From NCBI RefSeq assembly GCF_020037015.1, contig NZ_JAIQDE010000003.1:186001-250000 (forward strand): a stretch of 64,000 bases of DNA, read 5' to 3'. The notes beneath the pieces were generated by a model. It worked only from the letters and a program-made list of their open reading frames with translations, was not told the origin of the DNA and ran no database searches. Shown one piece after another: positions 34,473 through 44,584 of this stretch. A program made the translations under genes and the position numbers. The DNA comes from Corallococcus sp. AS-1-6 (GTDB lineage: Bacteria; Myxococcota; Myxococcia; Myxococcales; Myxococcaceae). Position 1 is the first letter of the stretch, and each line of letters begins with the position of its first letter.

Positions 34473-35474
34473 GTGGAGACGACGAACGAGCTGACGCAGG
34501 ACGCGCGCATCCTGAACTTCCTCGCGGAAGGCGGGGAGGGCTTCATCTCCGGTGAGGCGCTGTCCAACCGGCTGGGCCTGTCGCGCACGGCGGTGTGGAA
34601 GCACGTGGAGGCCCTGCGGCTGAAGGGCTACCGCATCGAGGCGGTGCCCGCGAAGGGCTACCGGCTGGTGGGCCGGCCGGACCGGATCTCCGGCCTGGAG
34701 GTCCACCCGCTGCTCGCCACGCGCGCGGTGGGCCGCGTGCTGCACCACCACGACACCCTCGGCTCCACCAACGCGGCGGCCTTCCGGCTGGCCCAGGACG
34801 GCGCCGCCCACGGCACGGTGGTGGTGGCCGAGCAGCAGACCGCCGGCAAGGGGCGCCGGGGCCGCGCCTGGGTGTCGCCGCCGAACCTCAACCTGTACTT
34901 CTCCGCCATCCTGCGCCCGGAGCTGCCCCCGCAGCGCGCGCCGGAGCTGACGCTGGTGGCCGCCGTGGCCCTGGCGGAGACGCTGCGCGACGCGGGCGCG
35001 GACGCCGCCATCAAGTGGCCCAACGACGTGCAGATTGGCGGCCGGAAGGTGGCCGGCATCCTCACGGAGCTGTCCGCCGAACCCGAGCGCGTGCACTTCG
35101 TCATCGTGGGCGTGGGGGTGAACCTCAACTCCGGGGAGGAGCACTTCCCGGACGAGCTGCGCGCCACGGCCACGTCGCTCTCCCTGGCGCTGGGGCGGCC
35201 GGTGGGTCGCGCGGCCTTCACCGCGGCCCTGTGGAACCGGCTGGAGGCCTGGCTGGACACGTACCTGGCCACCGGCTTCGACGCGGTGCGCACCCGCTGG
35301 AAGGCGCTCTCCAGCACCCTGGGCGTGCCCGTCCGGGTGCGGACGGACCGGGGGGACTGGGAGGGGTTCGCGGAGGACATCGACGCGACGGGCGCCCTGC
35401 TGGTGCGCGTGGCGGACGGCCGCGTGGAGCGCGTGCTGGCGGGGGACGTGGAGCAGTTGCGTCCCCAGCGCTAG
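34473..35474 (+). CDS. birA: Biotin protein ligase / biotin operon repressor BirA
   Basis: This 333-aa enzyme attaches biotin to the carrier domain of acetyl-CoA carboxylase via biotinyl-AMP. It is the long, bifunctional form. The N-terminal helix-turn-helix (GEALSNRLGLSRTAVWKHVEALRLKGYRI, about 25-62) would bind DNA. The catalytic domain holds GKGRRGRAWVSP (biotinyl-AMP loop, about 125-135) and KWPNDV, and a C-terminal SH3-like domain follows. The GTG start gives METTNELTQ. The gene is 12 nt upstream of coaX, a common pairing that links biotin and CoA metabolism. Confidence 0.92.
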   Translation: METTNELTQDARILNFLAEGGEGFISGEALSNRLGLSRTAVWKHVEALRLKGYRIEAVPAKGYRLVGRPDRISGLEVHPLLATRAVGRVLHHHDTLGSTNAAAFRLAQDGAAHGTVVVAEQQTAGKGRRGRAWVSPPNLNLYFSAILRPELPPQRAPELTLVAAVALAETLRDAGADAAIKWPNDVQIGGRKVAGILTELSAEPERVHFVIVGVGVNLNSGEEHFPDELRATATSLSLALGRPVGRAAFTAALWNRLEAWLDTYLATGFDAVRTRWKALSSTLGVPVRVRTDRGDWEGFAEDIDATGALLVRVADGRVERVLAGDVEQLRPQR

Positions 35475-35486
35475 AGTGCGCGCCTG

Positions 35487-36253
<767 letters not shown>

Positions 36254-36257
<4 letters not shown>

Positions 36258-37399
36258 GCACCGCCGCTGACCCCAGCATTCCGGCCCCGCCCCCGGGCTG
36301 CCCCTTCAACTCGGAGTTCCTGCCGCCCAACCTGCGCAAGCACGTGGACCCCAACGCCCCCGTGCCCCTGCGGATGATGGCGGCCAAGTCCCTGGTGCCG
36401 CTCAACCCGGCGGACATGCTGGGCGCCCTCTACATGCTCACGTTCGACCCGGACGCGAACGTGCGCGAGACGGCCGCCAAGACGTCCGCGAACCTGCCTG
36501 ACCGCATCCTGGGCTCCGCGCTGCGCGACGAGGGCGTGCAGCCGCCCGTGCTGGGCTACTTCCTGGGCCTGCTCAAGGACAAGGAAGCCTACGCGGAGAT
36601 GCTCGTCCTCAACTCGGAGACGCCGGACGACGCCGTGGCCAGCGTGGCCGGCACGTGCAGCCCGAAGGTGGCGGAGATCATCTCCCAGAACCAACTGCGC
36701 CTGCTGCGCAACGAGGACATCATCCGCGGCCTGTGCGCCAACCCCGGCGTCCCGGCGTCGCTGGTGGACAGCGTCTGCGACTTCGCGGTCCGCAGCGGCC
36801 TGGTGCTGGCGGACGTGCCCGCGATGCAGGCCGCGCGCGTGCGCATCTACGGCCCGCAGGCCGCCGCCGCGCCGCCGGACCCCGGCCCCACCGCGGAGGA
36901 GGTGCTCCAGGAGCTGGGCACGGCGGCGCAGGCCGAGGACGCCGCCCCCATGGAGGAGGGCAAGCGCCTCACGCTCGCGCAGCGCATCATGAAGATGTCC
37001 ATCGCGGAGAAGATCAAGCTGGGCACGCTGGGCAACAAGGAGGCCCGCTCCGCCCTCATCCGCGACACCAACAAGCTCGTCTGCGTGGCCGTCATCCGCA
37101 GCCCCCGCATCACGGACGGCGAGGTGCTCGCGTGCGCCGCGAACCGCGCCGTCAACGAGGACGTGCTGCGCGTCATCTACAACAACCGCGAGTGGACGAA
37201 GATGCAGAAGGTGAAGCTCGCGCTGGTGAAGAACCCCAAGGTGCCGCTCACCGTCACCATGAAGTTCCTCAACACGCTGCGCGACGCGGAGCTCAAGGAG
37301 CTCTCCCGCGACAAGAACGTGCCCGCCGCCGTGCAGTCCTTCGCCAAGAAGCTGCACGAGAAGAAGACGGCCCCCAAGCAGGCGCCCGGCGGCAAGTAG
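36254..37399 (+). CDS. Unknown cytosolic protein, HEAT/DUF2336-like helical repeats
   Basis: This is a 381-aa protein with no signal peptide. It consists of repeated two-helix units ([72 protein letters not shown]; and [20 protein letters not shown]) resembling HEAT or DUF2336-type repeats that count or bind partners. A Pro/Ala linker lies near residue 200. The start overlaps coaX (ATGA). It faces frzS on the opposite strand. It may be a structural or regulatory protein; no enzyme motif seen. Confidence 0.7.
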
Positions 37400-37477
37400 G
37401 CCGGAGCGCTGACGGCGGGGGAGGGCGGTTTGGCCCGCGCCTTCCCCCGGGGCGCCGTCAGGCGGTACCGCGGTGCT

Positions 37478-39247
37478 TCAGGCCGCGGCTTCCTCGTCGG
37501 CGTCGTCGCCCACGGCGGTGCCCGGCTCGTCCAGCAACTGCTGCGCGATGGCCAGCGCCTTCTTCGTCTTCTCGCGCAGCTTCTCGTCGCCCTTGATGCG
37601 CGCGTAGAGCTTCGTCACGCGCTCCTCGTTGCGCACCGCCGCCTGCTCCAGCTCGGTGATGCGCACGCGCAGGCCGTCCGCCTCGGAGGCCGCCTGGGCG
37701 CTCTGGTTGGACAGGTCCGCCTGGGCCTGCTCCAACTGGCCGCGCAGCCCCTCCAGCTCGCCCTGCGCCGCCTCCACCTGCGAGCGCAGCCCCTCGGCCT
37801 CCTCGCGCGCCGCCTGGAGGTCCGCGTCCTGCTGGGCCACCTGGGCGCGCAAGGAGTCCACCTCACCCTGGAGGGCCTGGGCCTGGGCCTGGTGCTGATC
37901 CAGCTCCGCCTGGAGCGTGCCCAGCTTCGCGGTGGCGCCGCGCGCCTCCTCCTTCGCGGTGGCGAGCTGCTGGTCCACGCGCTTGCGCTCGGAGGTGAGC
38001 TGCTCGGTGCGCGTGGTGAGCGTCTTGATCTGCGCGTCGCGGCGGTTCAGCTCCTCCTCGGAGGTGGAGGCCTTCTGCTCCAGCTCCAGGTGCTGATCCT
38101 TCAGCTCGATGATCTCCTGGTCCTTCTGGTTCAGCTCCGACTTGAGGCGCAGGATCTCCTTGTCGCGCTTGTTGACGGTGTCACGCAGCGCGAAGGTGTC
38201 CTTGTCGCTCTTGCCGGCGGTGGAGCGGGACGCCTCCAGCTCCGTCGCCTTCGCCTGGAGCTCGGACTCCAGCGACTGCACGCGCTCCTCGACCTGCGTC
38301 GTCTCCGCGCGCGAGTCCTCCAGCGCGCTCGTCAGCTCCGCCACCTTCGCGCGCAGGTTGCGCAGCTCCGCCAGGTCCGCGGCGGACGGGCCCGGGGCGG
38401 CGGCCGGCGTCACCGGCGCGGCGACGGCGCGGGCCGGGGCGGGCGGCGGCACCGCGCGCAGCGGCGTGGGGGCGGCGCGCGTGGGCGGCGGGGTGGGGGC
38501 GGCGGCGACGGGCTCCGGCTCCACCGGCGGCATGAAGCCGACGACGGTCTTCTCCTCCGGCTCGTCCAGGCCGCCCAGCATGTCCAGCGAGTCGTCGTTG
38601 TCCGGCCCCAGCGAGTCGAGCGCGGAGATCTCCTCCAGGCCGGACGGGGACTCCAGCTCCTCCGGCGGCGCGACGACGGGCTCCTCGGGCGTGCCCGTCA
38701 CGGGCTCGGACATGTCGCTGAAGGCGTCGTCGAGCATGTCCAGGTCTTCCCCGGCCACCGCGGGCTCCTCGCCCGTGTCGACGGCGATCTCCTCCGAGCC
38801 GAAGTCCGTCGCGGGCTCCTCGCCCAGCGAGTCCAGCGTGAGGCTCTCGTCCACCACCTCGTTGCTGACGGGCGGCTCCGGGAAGCCGATGACGCCGCCC
38901 ACGCGGTCGATGAGGACGTCCGCGTCCACCGGCTTCGCCACGTACTCGTCCGCGCGCGCCTTCAGCTTGCCGTGCGCCGCGAAGCCGTCCGGGTTGCCGA
39001 TGATGACGATGGGCACCGTCTTCAGCTCGTCGTCCTTCTTCAGCTTGCCGCAGATGAGGTAGCCGTTCTGTCCCGCGGACAGGTCCACCGCCAGCACCAC
39101 GAGGTCCGGACGCTCACGGCGGATCAGCTCCACGCTGCCCTTGCCGTCGCCCGTCGTCTGCGCGGAGAAGCCTCGCGACTCCAGGGCCTGCTGCAGCGTG
39201 GTGGCGAGGGTGGCGTCGCTTTCGACGATCAGGATTCGCTTGGACAT
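37478..39247 (-). CDS. frzS: FrzS, polarity protein with atypical receiver domain and coiled coil
   Basis: FrzS is a polarity protein needed for type IV pilus-driven (S) motility; it relocates between poles when cells reverse. This 589-aa protein has an N-terminal receiver (1-125: KRILIVESD, phospho-site-like LVVLAVDLSAGQ, late EYVAKPVD), an acidic/Pro-Ala linker (130-295) and a long coiled coil (about 300-580, ELRNLRAKVAELTSALEDS onward). The first acidic pair is reduced to E-S-D, consistent with the known non-canonical FrzS receiver. I start at MSKRILIV (39247). It lies near the frz operon, as recalled for M. xanthus. Confidence 0.9.
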   Translation of the reverse strand: MSKRILIVESDATLATTLQQALESRGFSAQTTGDGKGSVELIRRERPDLVVLAVDLSAGQNGYLICGKLKKDDELKTVPIVIIGNPDGFAAHGKLKARADEYVAKPVDADVLIDRVGGVIGFPEPPVSNEVVDESLTLDSLGEEPATDFGSEEIAVDTGEEPAVAGEDLDMLDDAFSDMSEPVTGTPEEPVVAPPEELESPSGLEEISALDSLGPDNDDSLDMLGGLDEPEEKTVVGFMPPVEPEPVAAAPTPPPTRAAPTPLRAVPPPAPARAVAAPVTPAAAPGPSAADLAELRNLRAKVAELTSALEDSRAETTQVEERVQSLESELQAKATELEASRSTAGKSDKDTFALRDTVNKRDKEILRLKSELNQKDQEIIELKDQHLELEQKASTSEEELNRRDAQIKTLTTRTEQLTSERKRVDQQLATAKEEARGATAKLGTLQAELDQHQAQAQALQGEVDSLRAQVAQQDADLQAAREEAEGLRSQVEAAQGELEGLRGQLEQAQADLSNQSAQAASEADGLRVRITELEQAAVRNEERVTKLYARIKGDEKLREKTKKALAIAQQLLDEPGTAVGDDADEEAAA

Positions 39248-39276
39248 GAAGGGACGGCCATCCTGGGGGTGCGGCG

Positions 39277-39293
39277 CGCGGTGTGACACCGCG
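39277..39293. promoter_or_regulatory. 8-1-8 palindrome in the frzS leader
   Basis: CGCGGTGT-G-ACACCGCG is a perfect palindrome between the candidate frzS promoter and its start codon, about 30 bp before the start. It may be an operator or an mRNA hairpin near the ribosome site. Confidence 0.5.
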
Positions 39294-39334
39294 AGGAACA
39301 GCAGCGGCGGCGCGCGAGAGTGAAGACGCCGTCG

Positions 39335-39363
39335 AGGCTATCGGCCATGCCTGGGACCGTCAA
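39335..39363 (-). promoter_or_regulatory. Candidate sigma-70-type promoter of frzS
   Basis: On the minus strand, TTGACG, a 17-bp spacer and TAGCCT lie about 90 bp upstream of the frzS start. Box matches are good at -35 and fair at -10. Confidence 0.4.
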
Positions 39364-39370
39364 TCTTCAC

Positions 39371-39435
39371 ACCGGGCGCAACGCCCGGTATTCAGTTGAG
39401 CAGGCGACCACCCGAGCCCCCGCTTCGCGAGGGCT
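39371..39435 (-). terminator. Tandem hairpins after the anti-sigma gene
   Basis: A perfect 8-bp stem (ACCGGGCG/CGCCCGGT, loop CAA, 39371-39389) and a second stem with one mismatch and a tetraloop (39415-39435) lie directly downstream of the anti-sigma stop. They separate it from the frzS promoter. Confidence 0.5.
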
Positions 39436-40287
39436 TCAGGGCTGTAGCGACACGGGCTGCACGCTCACCGCGGGCTTCACCTGCGCGGGGCGCACGAGCC
39501 CGTTGGAGCGGTGCTCCTGATCCCGCAGCATCTGCAGGATGGCGGCGTCATCCAGGTCCGTCACCAGCTCGTAGGTGACGTCCTGATCACGCCACGTCAC
39601 CACGTTGTACGCCTGGCTCGAGTCCACGGCGACGTTCTCCACCGTGGGGCCCTCGTCCTTGATCACCCGCTGGCCCGTGGCCGGGTACACGAACACGCCG
39701 ATGTTGCGCTTGGGCTCGTTGGTGAGGCGGGGCTGCGTCTCGTAGCTGACGTAGACGACCTCCTGGCCGTTGAGCGTGGAGAAGCGCGCGCCCACGGGCC
39801 GCGCCTGCTGCAGGCGGGGCAGGGTGATGCGGTGCTCCACCTTGTCGTTGAACCACGCTTCAATCTGCTCCGGCGTGCCCGCGACGAACTCCAGGGGGCG
39901 CTGGCGCGTGTGGCGCTGCACGGCCTCCAGGATGGTGGCCTTCTGCGCCTTGCCGGACTGGTACATCATCCAGCCGCCGCTCACCGTCACCACCACCAGG
40001 GCCATGGCCCCGGCGCGCAGCCACTGGCTCACCTGCGCGCGGCGGTGCTCGCGGTGCAGGCCGGACTGGATGCCCGCGCGCAGCGACGCCGGCGCGCGCG
40101 TGCCCTGGGCGGAGATGGAGTGCTTCGCCGCGCGGCGAAGCGTCTGACGCAGTTGCATCTCCTCGTCCACCCGCGCGACGCACGCGGCGCAGCCTTCGAG
40201 ATGCGACTCCACGTCGTGGCGTTCCTCGGGCTGGAATTCGCCGTCGAGGTACGGATACAGCAACCGCTCGAGTTCCTGGCAGGTCAT
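39436..40287 (-). CDS. Anti-sigma factor with zinc-finger domain
   Basis: This is a 283-aa membrane anti-sigma factor paired with the ECF sigma gene just upstream. The N-terminal ZAS/zf-HC2 domain has Cys3, His29, Cys33 and Cys36 (H-x3-C-x2-C), which binds the sigma factor and often zinc. One membrane span (about 92-109) follows, then a beta-rich C-terminal domain outside the membrane (VEHRITLPRLQQARPVGARFSTLNG onward). The gap to the sigma gene is about 50 nt, consistent with one operon. It probably holds the sigma factor until an envelope signal releases it. Confidence 0.88.
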   Translation of the reverse strand: MTCQELERLLYPYLDGEFQPEERHDVESHLEGCAACVARVDEEMQLRQTLRRAAKHSISAQGTRAPASLRAGIQSGLHREHRRAQVSQWLRAGAMALVVVTVSGGWMMYQSGKAQKATILEAVQRHTRQRPLEFVAGTPEQIEAWFNDKVEHRITLPRLQQARPVGARFSTLNGQEVVYVSYETQPRLTNEPKRNIGVFVYPATGQRVIKDEGPTVENVAVDSSQAYNVVTWRDQDVTYELVTDLDDAAILQMLRDQEHRSNGLVRPAQVKPAVSVQPVSLQP

Positions 40288-40338
40288 GGGCGCTCGATGA
40301 GGTGGGCGGAGGGAGGACGACGCCCCTCCAACCTCTTT

Positions 40339-40983
40339 CTAGCCTGCCTTCTTCCGGCGCCGGAACTCTTCCAGATCCGCGGGGGCCTGGACCGGCTCAC
40401 CGTCGTGCCGGAAGACGCCCTGACCCTCGGCGTACTCGCGCAGCGTCTTCTGCAGGAGCTTGCGGCCGCGGAACAGACGGCTCATCACCGTGCCCACGGG
40501 GCACTCCAGAATCTCCGCGATCTCCTTGTAGGAGAACTCCTGGAGGTCCGCGAGGATGACCACCAGCCGGAAGTCGATGGGCAGCGAGTCGATGGCGCGC
40601 AGCACGTCGTCCGACAGGAGCCGGTCGAAGAAGTACTGCTCCGGGTTGGCCGCGAAGTCCGTCGCGTCCCGGCTCACGAAGCGCTCATGCACCGCCTCGC
40701 GCTCCACGCCCTCCACCACCGTGCGCTCCTTCACCTTGCGGCGGTAGCGGTTGATGAAGGTGTTCGTGAGGATCTTGAAGAGCCAGGCCTTGATGTTGGT
40801 CCCGCGCTCGAACTTGTCGAAGAAGCGGTAGGCCCGCATGCAGGTGTCCTGCACCAGGTCCTCGGCGTCGCGCTCGTTCTTGGTCAACCGGAGCGCCGCC
40901 GAATAGAGCGGGTCCAGGTGCGCCAGCGCCAGCTCTTCGAATTCCTGCTTCGTCCGGTTGGGTTGCCTGAAGTCCAGCATCAT
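40339..40983 (-). CDS. ECF RNA polymerase sigma factor
   Basis: This is a 214-aa ECF (sigma-70 family) factor. Region 2 reads [42 protein letters not shown] and region 4 reads [45 protein letters not shown], which is the canonical helix-turn-helix. It precedes its zinc-finger anti-sigma gene. In M. xanthus an ECF factor (RpoE1) affecting motility behaviour was described; this may be its orthologue, which I infer from sequence type and position near ald and frz. The start is MM at 40983, with GGAAGG about 7 nt upstream. Confidence 0.9.
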   Translation of the reverse strand: MMLDFRQPNRTKQEFEELALAHLDPLYSAALRLTKNERDAEDLVQDTCMRAYRFFDKFERGTNIKAWLFKILTNTFINRYRRKVKERTVVEGVEREAVHERFVSRDATDFAANPEQYFFDRLLSDDVLRAIDSLPIDFRLVVILADLQEFSYKEIAEILECPVGTVMSRLFRGRKLLQKTLREYAEGQGVFRHDGEPVQAPADLEEFRRRKKAG

Positions 40984-41040
40984 GCTCCCGCCTTCCAGGG
41001 GCCCGAAATGATTGGGGAATGCGTCGCCTGCCTAACAGTC

Positions 41041-41068
41041 AATCTATGCACCGGAACAGACGGGTCAA
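41041..41068 (-). promoter_or_regulatory. Candidate promoter of the sigma/anti-sigma operon
   Basis: On the minus strand, TTGACC, a 16-bp spacer and TAGATT end 57 bp upstream of the sigma-factor start. The match is moderate. Confidence 0.4.
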
Positions 41069-41155
41069 CAACGCTTTCCCCTGCCACGCCGCCCGCATGC
41101 CCGCTTCTGGAGTGCGGAGACGCCCGGCGGGATCATTTATTCCTCAGGGTGGGAA

Positions 41156-41216
41156 CTGGATGGGACACCCGTACAAAGGTCCCATCCAGGCAACCGGCCA
41201 GCACATGGCTGGCCGG
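41156..41216 (-). terminator. Two tandem perfect hairpins after ald
   Basis: Reading downstream from ald, a 9-bp stem (CCGGCCAGC/GCTGGCCGG, 5-nt loop, 41194-41216) comes first, then an 11-bp stem (CTGGATGGGAC/GTCCCATCCAG, 12-nt loop, 41156-41189). Both are perfect. They lie between the ald stop (41240) and the sigma-factor promoter. Terminator is the simplest reading. Confidence 0.55.
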
Positions 41217-41239
41217 CCGTGGAGCATGCGACCGCTACG

Positions 41240-42367
41240 TCACTTCTTGCCGCTGAGTGCGTCCATCAGGGGCACATAGTCGTACCCCATGTCCTTGGCC
41301 ACGGCCTCGTAGGTGATGTGGCCGTTGTAGGTGTTGATGGCGCGCTGGAGGGCGCGGTCCGACTTCACGGCCTCCACCAGGCCCAGGTCCGCGATCTTCC
41401 GCGAGTAGGGGCGGGTGGTGTTGGTGAGCGCGAAGGTGGACGTCTGGGGCACCGCGCCGGGCATGTTCGCCACGCAGTAGTGGACGACGTCGCTCACGGT
41501 GAAGGTGGGGTTGTCGTGCGTGGTGGGCTTGCAGGTCTCGATGCAGCCGCCCTGGTCCACCGCCACGTCGACGACGACGGAGCCGGGCTCCATCTCACCG
41601 ATCAGCTCGCGCGACACCAGCTTCGGGGCCTTGCCGCCGGGGATGAGCACGCCGCCGATGACGAGGTCCGACTCGCGCACGGTGCGCGCGATGGACTCCG
41701 TGTCAGACGCCAGCGTCTGCGCGCGGCCGAGGAACACGTCGTCCAGGTAGGTGAGGCGCTCCAGGTTCACGTCCAGGATGGTCACTTCCGCGCCCATGCC
41801 GACGGCGACCTTGGCGGCGCACAGGCCCACCACGCCACCGCCGATGACGGCCACGCGGCCGCGGCGCACGCCGGGCACGCCGCCCAGCAGGATGCCCTTG
41901 CCACCGTGGGCCTTCTCCAGGCACGCGGCGCCCACCTGGATGGCCATCTTGCCGGCCACCTCGGACATGGGCTTGAGCAGCGGGAGGCTGCCGTCGTCCA
42001 ACTGGAGCGTCTCGTAGGCGACCGCGGTCACCTTCTTCTTGATGAGCGTCTTGGTGAGCTCCGGATCCACGCCGGCCAGGTGGAAGTACGTGTAGACGAT
42101 CTGCCCGGGCTGCATGCGCTCGTACTCCGGCGCGATGGGCTCCTTCACCTTCACGATCATCTCCGAGCGCTTCCACACCTCATCCGCGCTGGTGATGATC
42201 TGCGCGCCGACGCGCTGGTACTCCGAATCCGGGATGCCGGAGCCGACGCCAGCGTTCGTCTCGACCAGCACCGTGTGCCCCGCCATGGTGAGCGCGCGCA
42301 CGCCCGCAGGCACCATGCCGACACGGTACTCGCGGGTTTTGATCTCCTTGGGGACTCCGACGATCAC
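41240..42367 (-). CDS. ald: Alanine dehydrogenase
   Basis: This 375-aa enzyme converts L-alanine and NAD+ to pyruvate and ammonia (and the reverse). Family motifs are present: [17 protein letters not shown] start, [10 protein letters not shown] with catalytic Lys and pyruvate-binding residues, the NAD motif [15 protein letters not shown] (about 170-185), and [12 protein letters not shown]. The length is normal. In M. xanthus an alanine dehydrogenase gene near frz affects development; the same neighbourhood is seen here. Two strong hairpins follow it. Confidence 0.93.
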   Translation of the reverse strand: MIVGVPKEIKTREYRVGMVPAGVRALTMAGHTVLVETNAGVGSGIPDSEYQRVGAQIITSADEVWKRSEMIVKVKEPIAPEYERMQPGQIVYTYFHLAGVDPELTKTLIKKKVTAVAYETLQLDDGSLPLLKPMSEVAGKMAIQVGAACLEKAHGGKGILLGGVPGVRRGRVAVIGGGVVGLCAAKVAVGMGAEVTILDVNLERLTYLDDVFLGRAQTLASDTESIARTVRESDLVIGGVLIPGGKAPKLVSRELIGEMEPGSVVVDVAVDQGGCIETCKPTTHDNPTFTVSDVVHYCVANMPGAVPQTSTFALTNTTRPYSRKIADLGLVEAVKSDRALQRAINTYNGHITYEAVAKDMGYDYVPLMDALSGKK

Positions 42368-42548
42368 GACTGCCTCCGACGAATGGGGGACTGCCTGGAA
42401 AACGTGGCGGACCCATAGACCAGGGCATGAGCGCTTTCAAGGCGCGCTCCGACGCGGAAACGGGTCGCCTGTGATGGGCGTCATTCATCCATCCATATGA
42501 CGCGAGGCGTTGGACGCAGGGCGGCCCACCCGTGTTAGTTAACAGTGC

Positions 42549-43859
42549 ATGACGCACGCGCCGAAACTGCTCTTCGCGGACCCCAAGGGCCGGGTCATGG
42601 AGCATCCCTACCTCATCGCCACGCTGCGCAGCGGCGAGGAGCTGGTGCCCCCGCAGGACAAGCCCATCGCCCTGCCAGCGGCCGGGCGCCTGGTGCACCT
42701 GCCTGGCCGCCTGCCCGTGGGCCTCAACCCGGACTCCGGCGAGCTGGAGCTGGTCCGCGAGATGAAGGTGGGGGGCAAGACCTTCGTGCCCAACGCCGTG
42801 GGCGCGCTTTTGCCCCCCGGCTACACGCGCACGTTCCTTCCCGGAGAGGTGAAGGGCAGCGGGCCGGTGCTGCCGCAGTGGGCGTACACGGCGGCGGCGT
42901 GGGGAGAGAAGGGGCCGCTCGCGTGGGCCATCCACACGGACCGGCGCTCGCACTGGGAGCCGGAGGCGTACTCCACGCCGGAGCTGAAGGGCCTGGTGTC
43001 CGCGCACATGGAGCGCTTCCCGGACAGCCGCGTGCTCAAGCAGTTGAAGACGTGCGCGCTGCTCTACCGGTGCTTCACGTCGCAGAACATCTTCTACGCG
43101 CGCGACGAGGGCGCCATCCCCGCGTCGGTGATGTGCAACGCGCGCTGCGTGGGCTGCATCTCGGATCAGCCCGCGGACGGCCCGCCGGCCTCGCACGAGC
43201 GCATGGATGACGGCCCCTCCGCGGAGGAGATGGCGGCCATCGGCCTGTACCACCTGGAGCACGCGCCGGGCCGCACCATGGTCAGCTTCGGCCAGGGCTG
43301 TGAAGGCGAGCCGCTCACGCGCTGGAAGTTCATCGCGGAGTCCATCCGCCTGATGCGCGCGAAGACGGACAAGGGCTCCATCAACATCAACACCAACGCG
43401 AGCCTCACGCACGGGCTCAAGGCCCTGCTGGACGCGGGGCTGGACGCCGTGCGCGTGTCGCTCAACTCCGCGTCCAAGGGGCTCTACGAGGCCTACTACA
43501 AGCCGGTGAAGTACGGCTGGGAGGACGTGGAGGCGTCCATCGCGCTGGCGCGCGAGCGGGGCGCGTACCTGGCGCTCAACCTGCTCCTGTTCCCCGGCGT
43601 CACCGACCGCGAGGGAGAGGTGCGGGCGCTGGAGGACCTGGTGCGCAAGTACCGCGTGGATCAGGTGCAGACGCGCTCCCTGTGCATCGATCCGCTCCAG
43701 TACCTGGAGGTCGCGCGCGGCGTGGGCGCGGGCGGCGAGCCGGTGGGCATCCGCACGCTGCTCCAGCGGCTGAAGGCGGCGCGGCCGGGGCTGATCATCG
43801 GCAACTTCGCGCGCGGCCTGGACGAGCGGGAGAACGCCGCGGGCGCGCCGGAGGTTTGA
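42549..43859 (+). CDS. Radical SAM protein of unknown specificity
   Basis: This is a 436-aa radical S-adenosylmethionine enzyme. The 4Fe-4S motif is VMCNARCVGC (C-x3-C-x2-C, about residues 196-203), placed unusually late after a ~190-residue N-terminal domain (PLAWAIHTDRRSHWEP region). The SAM barrel follows: SFGQGCEGEPL, ININTNASLT, VRVSLNSAS, and ALNLLLFPGVTDREGE. No SPASM-type extra cluster is clear, and the substrate is unknown. It sits between ald (divergent) and a TPR lipoprotein 32 nt downstream, inside the frz neighbourhood. Confidence 0.85.
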   Translation: MTHAPKLLFADPKGRVMEHPYLIATLRSGEELVPPQDKPIALPAAGRLVHLPGRLPVGLNPDSGELELVREMKVGGKTFVPNAVGALLPPGYTRTFLPGEVKGSGPVLPQWAYTAAAWGEKGPLAWAIHTDRRSHWEPEAYSTPELKGLVSAHMERFPDSRVLKQLKTCALLYRCFTSQNIFYARDEGAIPASVMCNARCVGCISDQPADGPPASHERMDDGPSAEEMAAIGLYHLEHAPGRTMVSFGQGCEGEPLTRWKFIAESIRLMRAKTDKGSININTNASLTHGLKALLDAGLDAVRVSLNSASKGLYEAYYKPVKYGWEDVEASIALARERGAYLALNLLLFPGVTDREGEVRALEDLVRKYRVDQVQTRSLCIDPLQYLEVARGVGAGGEPVGIRTLLQRLKAARPGLIIGNFARGLDERENAAGAPEV

Positions 43860-43891
43860 CCGTCCGGGAGGGAAGGGCTACGCAGGAAGGC

Positions 43892-44572
43892 ATGTCCGCT
43901 TCCCTCCGTTCCGCGTTCCGCCTCGCCGTCTTCTGTCTCTCCTCCGGCGCCGTCCTCGGTGCGTGCAGCAAGGCGCCCGAGGAGCCGGAGTTCGACCACG
44001 GCCTGAAGAAGCCGCTCGTGCGCAAGCTGCGCGAGGAGCTGGCGGAGACGCCGTGCGACAAGGCGAAGGCGCAGCAACTGGCGCAGTTGCTGCTGGACAC
44101 CGGCGACCTGAAGGGCCTCACCCGCGTGACGGACGCGTTCGGTGAGAAGTGCGGCCCCAACATCGTCCTGCTCCAGTTGGCGTACACGGCCAACGCGCGC
44201 GCCGGGGAGAAGGAGCTGGCGCTGAAGTCCGCCACCGCGCTGGTGACGGCGCAGCCGGACAACGCCAGCTACCACGTGTGGCGCGGCCTCTCGCTGGAGG
44301 CCCTGGCGCGCACGGAGGAGGCGGCGGCGGATTTCCAGAAGGCCTTCGACCTGCAGCCCGGCCAGCGCCCCATCCTCAACGCGCTGGTGAAGACCTACGA
44401 CGCGCTGGGCAAGCCCTGCGAGGCGCTCGCCGCGTACCAGCGCTTCGTGGAGAACGCGAAGCCCTCCGAGGCGAAGTCCGCGGAGGTGCAGGGTCAGTTG
44501 CAGGAGCGGGCCGCCAAGACGAGCTGCCCGGCCCGGGAGACCGTGACGCCCGAGGCGGCGGCGAAGCCCTGA
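43892..44572 (+). CDS. TPR-repeat lipoprotein
   Basis: This is a 226-aa lipoprotein. The signal peptide has lipobox LGAC (Cys about residue 24). The mature part starts with a charged helix (EFDHGLKKPLVRKLREELAETP) and carries about four TPR-like units (ATALVTAQPDNASYHVWRGLSLEALARTEEAAADFQKAFDLQPG). It also has scattered Cys (C44, C75 and others). TPR lipoproteins act as scaffolds in the envelope. AGGA about 4 nt before ATG 43892 supports the start. It converges on frzZ with 12 nt between stops. Confidence 0.8.
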   Translation: MSASLRSAFRLAVFCLSSGAVLGACSKAPEEPEFDHGLKKPLVRKLREELAETPCDKAKAQQLAQLLLDTGDLKGLTRVTDAFGEKCGPNIVLLQLAYTANARAGEKELALKSATALVTAQPDNASYHVWRGLSLEALARTEEAAADFQKAFDLQPGQRPILNALVKTYDALGKPCEALAAYQRFVENAKPSEAKSAEVQGQLQERAAKTSCPARETVTPEAAAKP

Positions 44573-44584
44573 AGCGCGCGGTGA

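Noticed and set aside
41019-41279. An 86-codon frame between ald and the sigma gene
   Set aside because: It spans the two perfect hairpins, has no ribosome site and no protein-like pattern.
42510-42538. TTGGAC-17-TGTTAG as a promoter for the radical SAM gene
   Set aside because: Only three of six -10 bases match; not reported as a feature.
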